64,000 nt of DNA from Diaporthe sp. PMI_573 (Eukaryota > Ascomycota > Sordariomycetes > Diaporthales > Diaporthaceae): NCBI GenBank assembly GCA_021399435.1, contig JAJTUP010000086.1:1-64000 (forward strand), given 5' to 3'. The notes below the pieces were generated by a model, which made no database searches, had not been told where the DNA came from, and saw only the letters and a list, made by a program, of their open reading frames with translations. Below, one piece after another: positions 58,364-64,000 of this stretch (its first letter is position 1; each line of letters opens with the position of its first letter). The position numbers and the translations under genes were made by a program.

Positions 58364-60206
58364 ATGCCTATCTCCTCATCCAAGAGCTTTGAGCGGCTTG
58401 CCGACGAACGATCTTACACGGGGAATCAAGAACAGCCAGACATACTATCGCGAATAAAAATGTCCAAGGTTGGCGCAATAAAACCGGAGGCGGAGATGGA
58501 GGTGGCTCGGCCTGAAGCCCCAAGGTTCGAAAGGGTGACATGGTACAAAGAGCCTCACCTGCGGAAGCTGTATGCCATGTCTCTGGTGCTCATGATCGCC
58601 TCCGCAACAACAGGCTACGACGGGATGCTGGTGAATACCTCGCAGCAGATCCGTCGCTGGGAGGAGTACTTCGGTTTCGATATCGACGACAACAACAAGC
58701 TCGGCGTCTTGATCAACATGTTCAACATCGGGTCCATCGTGTCCTTCTTAATCACCCCCTACGTTGCTGACAACTACGGGCGGAAGAACGCCATCATTGC
58801 GGGCTGCATCTTCATGATCGGCGGGGGCTGCCTCACAGCATTCTGCGACGGCTGGGCGCGTAAGTGCAGTGTGAACGGGCGTTCATGGTGATGGTCCGCG
58901 ATTGAGACAACGCTGACGATCAGATCCATAGTCTACATCACAGGGCGGTTCCTCCTAGGTTTCGGTAACTCTTTGGCACAGATGGCCTCGCCCCTACTTT
59001 TGACCGAAATCTGCCATCCACAGCACCGTGGCCCGGTCACTGCCATTTATAATTGTCTCTGGAACCTCGGCGCTCTTCTTGTGTCGTCCATTGGGTGGGG
59101 GACGGCTTACATCGACAATGATTGGTCTTGGCGGTCCATAACACTGATACAAGTCGTTCCGTCTCTTATACAGATCACATTTATCTGGTGGCTACCAGAG
59201 TCGCCACGATACCTTGTCAACAAAGATCGAAATGAGGAAGCTCTTATCGTCTTGTCAAAATGTCACTCCGGCGGAGACATTCACGATGCTGTCGTGCAAT
59301 TCGAGTTCCAAGAAATCAAGCAAACCATCCAAATGGACAGAGACGCTGACAAGGCAACGTCATACCTGGACTTCTTTCGCACAAGGGGCAACAGGTGGAG
59401 GCTTGCTATCATCATTTCCCTGGGAATAATCTCGCAGTACTCGGGCAATGCTTTGTTTTCTAATTACATGAATACCATCTACGAAGGTGCGGGGATCACC
59501 ATGCAAAGTCAGAAACTCGCCATGTCCACCGGCAAGACAATTCTCGACCTGATTATCACCATCGTGGCCGCCCTCAACGTAGACCGGTTTGGCCGGAGGC
59601 CACTATTTTTGATCTCTACCAGCGGCATGGTGGTCGCGTTTGCGGCGTGGACGGCGACAGGTGCAATCTATGAGAACTCAGATATGACCAACATCCAGAG
59701 CGGTTACGCACAGCTAGTCTTCATTTGGCTCTTCGGCATCTTCTACGACATTGGCTTCTCTGGCTTGTTGGTCGCTTACGCGTTGGAAATCCTCCCGTTC
59801 CATTTGCGTGCCAAGGGCATGATGCTCATGAACATCACCGTGCAAGCTGTCCTTGCGATGGGAAAGTATGTCTCATTCCATCCCCTGAAAACCATCCACC
59901 TGCTGACATGTCTCCAGTCAAACAAACAAGATTGCCTGGGACAGCTTTCCTCGCCACTGGATGTTCATGCTCTTCTACACATGTTGGGATGTGGTTGAAC
60001 TTATTTTTGTCTACCTTTTTTATGTCGAGACGAAAGGCCCGACGCTTGAAGAAATTGCGCGCATATTCGATGGCGACGATGCGGTGGCGCACATTGATCT
60101 AAATGAAATTGCAAAGGAGCTCCATGGCGACCATTATGAGGAGGCTCATTTTGAGGCATACCGGCACAAAAAAGGCCCGTCTGCCCGAGAGAGATACTAT
60201 TCGTAG
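58364..60206 (+). CDS. MFS sugar transporter (hexose/lactose-permease type)
   Basis: Three exons: 58364-58863, 58924-59865 and 59918-60206, giving 576 aa. The start ATG at 58364 is preferred because no upstream in-frame ATG exists. Sugar-porter landmarks: DNYGRKNAI (loop 2-3), GRFLLGFG, ICHPQHRGP, PESPRYLV, DRFGRRPLFL (loop 8-9) and VETKGPTLEEIARIF after the last helix. About twelve hydrophobic helices can be traced. Intron 1 uses GTGCAG at 58864 in phase. The stronger GTAAGT at 58860 would break the frame. Intron 2 is GTATGT...CTCCAG with a CTGAC branch. It is a plasma-membrane proton-coupled or facilitative sugar carrier (family knowledge); the substrate is unknown. It is convergent with the SNG1-type gene. 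Confidence 0.9.
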
Positions 60207-60442
60207 TGCTGCGAGGGCTTGCCGTATTGTTGTAGAACAGCGCGCGGGTAAATACTATATAGTCAAAAGCAAATCTGTTTATGGATAATTACCTATGAAC
60301 CGGGCATTGGCACATAGCCTCACATGGTTCTCTCTGCCGAGTGTACAAACGTGTCTGAGTGATTGACCAGTTAATGTCGCACGTCTATGATCATATTTCT
60401 CCCAATTCCTTGTCCCTACTCACCAATGCTTCTAATGATAAT

Positions 60443-62063
60443 CTAGACACCTCTCATGAAACCCCTTTTTCTGATTGGCGGCTTCTGGCCCTTTTCCTTT
60501 TCTACTTCCTTCTCGCCGTCTTCAGTGTTGACCACATATCGATTTTTATTCTTCTCCGCTTGCCTCTTTTCGTGTTCTCCTTTCCACCTCATGAAGTAGC
60601 AACAAAATGGAAACAGGACGGTGTTGACCGCCGCCCATGCGAACAAAACGCCTACATTCAGGCCAACCCTGGAATGCAGATCGAACAACATCTGACGGCT
60701 TGCCTCGACGACATGATGCAGCGGCCAAGCGTAGCCCCATCTGTAAAAGCCTGGCGCCAGATCCAGACTGTAGAAGCTACGGCAGACGTTGGTGATCACC
60801 CAGATCAACCACAGAGCCGTCCACGGCTGTCCGATCAGCATCGCCACGTTCTCGCATGCCAGTCCCAAAGCGCACATCCCGACATAATTGACCAACCAGT
60901 AGACTACAAAGGTAGCCTCACCATACGCTGTCGCTCCCTCCGGTGGGGGCGAATAGACGTGGCTGGCGGGCCCGGGCCAGAATGGAATCTGGAATGCAAG
61001 CGAGATAATGGAATAGGCCAGGCTGATGAGACAGTAGGCAGCGATGGTGGCAAGCCAACGCCATATGATGAGCTGCCAAAAATGCAGCGGCGGGTGGCCC
61101 TGGGGCTGGATGTACTTCATGTGGATTGGGAGGAAAAAGCTAAAGGAGAAAAACGCCATTATGATGAGGTAGATGAGCCCAATGCTGACGGCCGGGGTTG
61201 CGGGTGCTGGCTTGAAAGGTCGAAGGTCATAGAAAAGGGGGGCTACTCCAGGGTTCACTGCTGCAGATGCCCTCGCCAGGTTCTCCCGCGGAATGCTTTC
61301 GTTGGACATGATCATTTGTCCCCACATGGGACCAAACATGGCGCCAAACTCCTTGGTGAACTTCAGCAAGTACGGCAATATGTCGCTCTGCATCGTCGTC
61401 GAGTCACGCGCGGTCTGGATGACAATCTGCACTGCTTCGGTCGGGTCATAGGACGCGTTTCCAGTCTCGATGGCTTCCCGCAGGAGGAAAGTAGCGTTGG
61501 GGTTTATGACGACGGCAGCCCACGCGTCCCACCTGTACACAGCCTCGCGCACCTGCAGCGGGTCGTTGGCGTACTCGGAAGCGGGCACGGTGGTATAGCC
61601 CAAGGATGGCGTTGGGGATTCAACGAGTTGCTGGGTCAATTCCACGACGGCCGGTCCAACGACTGGCTCAACGCCGTCATAAGGGGCGATTGTGGCGTCA
61701 AAGTCAACAACGTGGACGATGATGGAACGCAGGTTTGCCTCGACCCTGAAGAGAACGCCCCAATATAGCGAGAGAATGGCGAAAATCGCGACTAAAAGAA
61801 TTAGCACTGCACAGCAAGTGTCAGATTCATCACCAGCACCCCGAGAAGAGGAAGATTGGAAATAACTTACCAGTCCGGAACCAGAGCAGGATTACATGAC
61901 GCCGGACCTTGCTCATGTGGGGATGCCAAAAGCCAACGGAATGGTGAGGCTGCTGCTCTTTGAGGCGGCCAAGTCCATTCTCATGGCCGTGGTGCTCGTC
62001 CCCACCGGTACCAGAGTCTACACCATCCTTGCGGTCTTGAGAATTCATCGAGTCACTTGACAT
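60443..62063 (-). CDS. SNG1/DUF3533-type multi-spanning membrane protein
   Basis: Two exons on the minus strand: 62063-61871 and 61806-60443, giving 518 aa. The intron is GTAAGT...TGTGCAG (64 nt), phase 1. Hydrophilic N terminus, then a membrane segment ILLWFRTVLILLVAIFAILS crossing the splice junction, a roughly 180-residue soluble loop (VDFDATIAPYDG, YRWDAWAAVVINPNAT), then five C-terminal helices, including IGLIYLIIMAFFSFSFFLPI and WRWLATIAAYCLISLAYSII, and a basic tail. One N-terminal helix, a large loop and a C-terminal helix bundle match PF12051 (DUF3533). Yeast Sng1 in this family affects nitrosoguanidine resistance and membrane properties. An antisense frame (60359-61768) is a shadow. 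It ends 236 bp from the MFS stop. Confidence 0.87.
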
Positions 62064-63924
62064 AGAGACACTCACAGCTTGATATTCCCGGTTTGCTTCT
62101 CGCCGGACGCGTTTGTGTAAGCACCTGGAGGTCTATGGTACTGGAAGGGTTTGTGCTCGTCGAACGCCATCGAAAAATAGCATGCGATCTGCCTCGGTGA
62201 AATCGTCATGCATTTCGGATCACTATGGCCACCAGTGGGCCCAATACGACATTGGTCGTGCAGCTTGGGCGCCAAAGAACCAAATTGTCGGCCAAATGAT
62301 GATGTCACCAATGTTTTGCCCCGACCAGCCCGCCTTGGTTTCTCGAACATTGGCTACCTGCGTCAGCAGACAGCTGGAAGGCGAGCAGCCCGGGCCAAAG
62401 ACGGTTGATCATTTGGATTCGAGCATACCATGTTCTTGCATCTTCGTCCGAAGTGAAGATAATTATGATATTGGATTCCGCACTCAATTCAAGACTATTT
62501 CTCCCAGTGCCCCAACCAGTACCGACCCCGAACAGACTATTGACACATGTAGTAGTACCTATCTACGCCTATATTTCAACATGCGAGCCGATTTAATCTT
62601 TGTAGGGGAAAAGAAATATGATAAAGGACATTATTTGTCGGCAGAGTTTTAGCTACGCTACGCAGCCGTAGAGGTTATTTAAGCCCTCCTTTCCTTAGAT
62701 TGGCACAATCGAGCTTGAAAGGCCAGCAGCTACGCTTCCGAATACTATGTTAGAGTCCGATAGGCTTCGGAAGGGACATTCATGAAATGGGGGAGCGCGT
62801 TCCGTAGAAATTGAGAGGCCGTCTCAAGATCCACCTGGGCAGGCACAAAATTACTGTTCTCTCTGTGCCACTCCTAATTCAACCTCAATGTAATCCTCAA
62901 GCTCGAACTAAGTCTCAGTTACACAATCATCGGTCTAGACGTCGATCAAGATGTCTAAGTAGCCAGTGGTAGCTGTCAATGTGGTCCATTTGCTCTAATC
63001 CCTTGCGGCGCAAAATTGAAGTGTCTCGGGATCTGCGCCGTCGTCCGTGCTGACCTCTGTATGTCCTGTTGTCATTTACTATATTTGCTTATCAAGGTGT
63101 GCACTCATTTCTTGCCTACACTCTTTCTCGTGTGCTTGTAGCTGTCACCACATAACATGGTCATGGTTCTAGTTGAATTGGAAACAAGATCTACAGCGGC
63201 GCATAAAGTTCAGCTTATGCCTCTAAGGCACTGTGACGCCGCCCGTTCCTTCAAGTTCGTCCCTCTCTACATTTTGGAAGCATGCCGCCTGTCACTAAGT
63301 AATGGTCATTCGGATTATTATGCAAGTACAGCTATCCGCGAGTCTCAGTCACCATCTCCGACAGTGTAGCATAAAGTGCGGGACGATGCGCCTTGTTTAC
63401 TTCTTCCACGCACTCCTTCCAATGCTCTTTACACCCCGTTGTGCTCGTACAATTGCAAAGCTGTGCATTCTCGTCATACCCCTTCTTTCGCTGTTTCAAG
63501 GAGAAGGACCGGGGATGTGCACGCCGGCGGTGGAACGACAACACAGCTGCGGACATATCGTGGGACGGAGATGATAACTCATTTGATAGCAGGTTTGCAC
63601 CGGCACCATCACTCTCGATAACTCAAGCCGTCCGTGCCGAACAAAAGACCCGTCAGCCCGGCTGGCCGTGGGACTCGATCAGCGAGCTATAGTCGAACCC
63701 GTGGAGATACTCTCGCATTGCTCAGACATTGTTTTTTTTTCAGCTTGTCCCACCCTCTGCGTGAGTGCTTCAGGAATCAATCATTCCCTCCAAAGCTCGG
63801 ACATACCCAACGCTGTGGCCCTCGCCTGGCATGGCGGTACTCAAACCGGCTCTTGAGGCTTTCCTCGTCATGGTACCATCAATTGATACCTACCCAAACT
63901 CCCTTTTCTCTTCAACCTCTAATT
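62064..63924. other. Intergenic; possible upstream ORF, otherwise nothing recognised
   Basis: Just 5' of the SNG1-type gene a minus frame beginning at about 62170 reads MAFDEHKPFQYHRPPGAYTN and ends ...GNIKL at 62072. It might be a uORF or a missed first exon, since GTGAGT follows it. The phase does not fit a simple join. The rest, to 63924, has many short frames but no domains. The last 100 bases are pyrimidine-rich, as in fungal promoters. Confidence 0.4.
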
Positions 63925-64000
63925 ATGTCGGATATTAAAGGTCACATCTGCGGCGAGACTGATTCCAAATGGCTCGATAGCAACCTCCACCCAGATTTGA
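63925..64000 (+). CDS. Start of a gene running off the window
   Basis: ATG at 63925 after a pyrimidine-rich leader (CTTTTCTCTTCAACCTCTAA). 25 codons are visible, beginning MSDIKGHICGETDSKWLDSN, with no stop before the edge. It is too short to assign. The leader and uninterrupted frame favour a real start. Confidence 0.4.
   Translation, partial: MSDIKGHICGETDSKWLDSNLHPDL

Noticed and set aside
60359..61768. 469-codon + strand open frame
   Set aside because: Exactly antisense to the SNG1/DUF3533 gene. Its sequence is low-quality and domain-free, while the minus strand has clear helices and a correct intron.

Overview
This is nuclear DNA from a filamentous ascomycete, Pezizomycotina and probably Sordariomycetes (inference). 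The evidence is short spliceosomal introns with CTAAC-like branch sites, fungus-specific families (HET domain, PF20684-type rhodopsin-like membrane protein, SNG1/DUF3533, ASST-type arylsulfotransferase, MFS sugar transporter), and a block of about 39 kb in which nearly all former CA/TG sites have become TA. That is the pattern left by RIP (repeat-induced point mutation). The window has a two-speed layout: gene-bearing flanks around an AT-rich transposon graveyard.

Left flank (1-3.5 kb): a tRNA-like 3' half with a T-run terminator, then one intact gene on the minus strand, a seven-helix rhodopsin-like membrane protein with two introns.

AT-rich nest (3.5-42.6 kb): a decayed hAT transposase; a decayed Zn2Cys6 transcription factor with recognisable introns and three premature stops; a 120-bp tandem duplication; a pair of 252-bp direct repeats (8.77 and 38.92 kb) bracketing the nest; a + strand Gypsy-like element (D) broken by a 532-bp repeat (TSD ATTAC), by a full minus-strand Gypsy element A (488-bp LTRs, TSD AAAAG) and by a Fot1/pogo-type DNA transposon C (TSD TA); and a second minus-strand Gypsy element B (483-bp LTRs, TSD ATATC) of the same LTR family as A. 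A itself carries a 432-bp MITE whose ends match transposon C, and B keeps the matching empty site. B splits a decayed, divergently arranged pair of long reading frames that I cannot assign to a family.

Right flank (42.7-64 kb): HET-domain gene (-), kinase-fold-like gene (+) between two inverted repeats, broken hypothetical locus (-), second HET gene (+), FAD oxidoreductase remnant (-), secreted arylsulfotransferase-like gene with five exons (+), MFS sugar transporter with three exons (+) convergent with a SNG1/DUF3533 membrane protein (-), and the first 25 codons of a gene running off the right edge. Two HET genes and a kinase-like gene beside a transposon block resemble an incompatibility or innate-recognition neighbourhood (inference). 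The sugar transporter and SNG1-type protein look like ordinary accessory membrane functions. No operons, CRISPR arrays or bacterial features are present.
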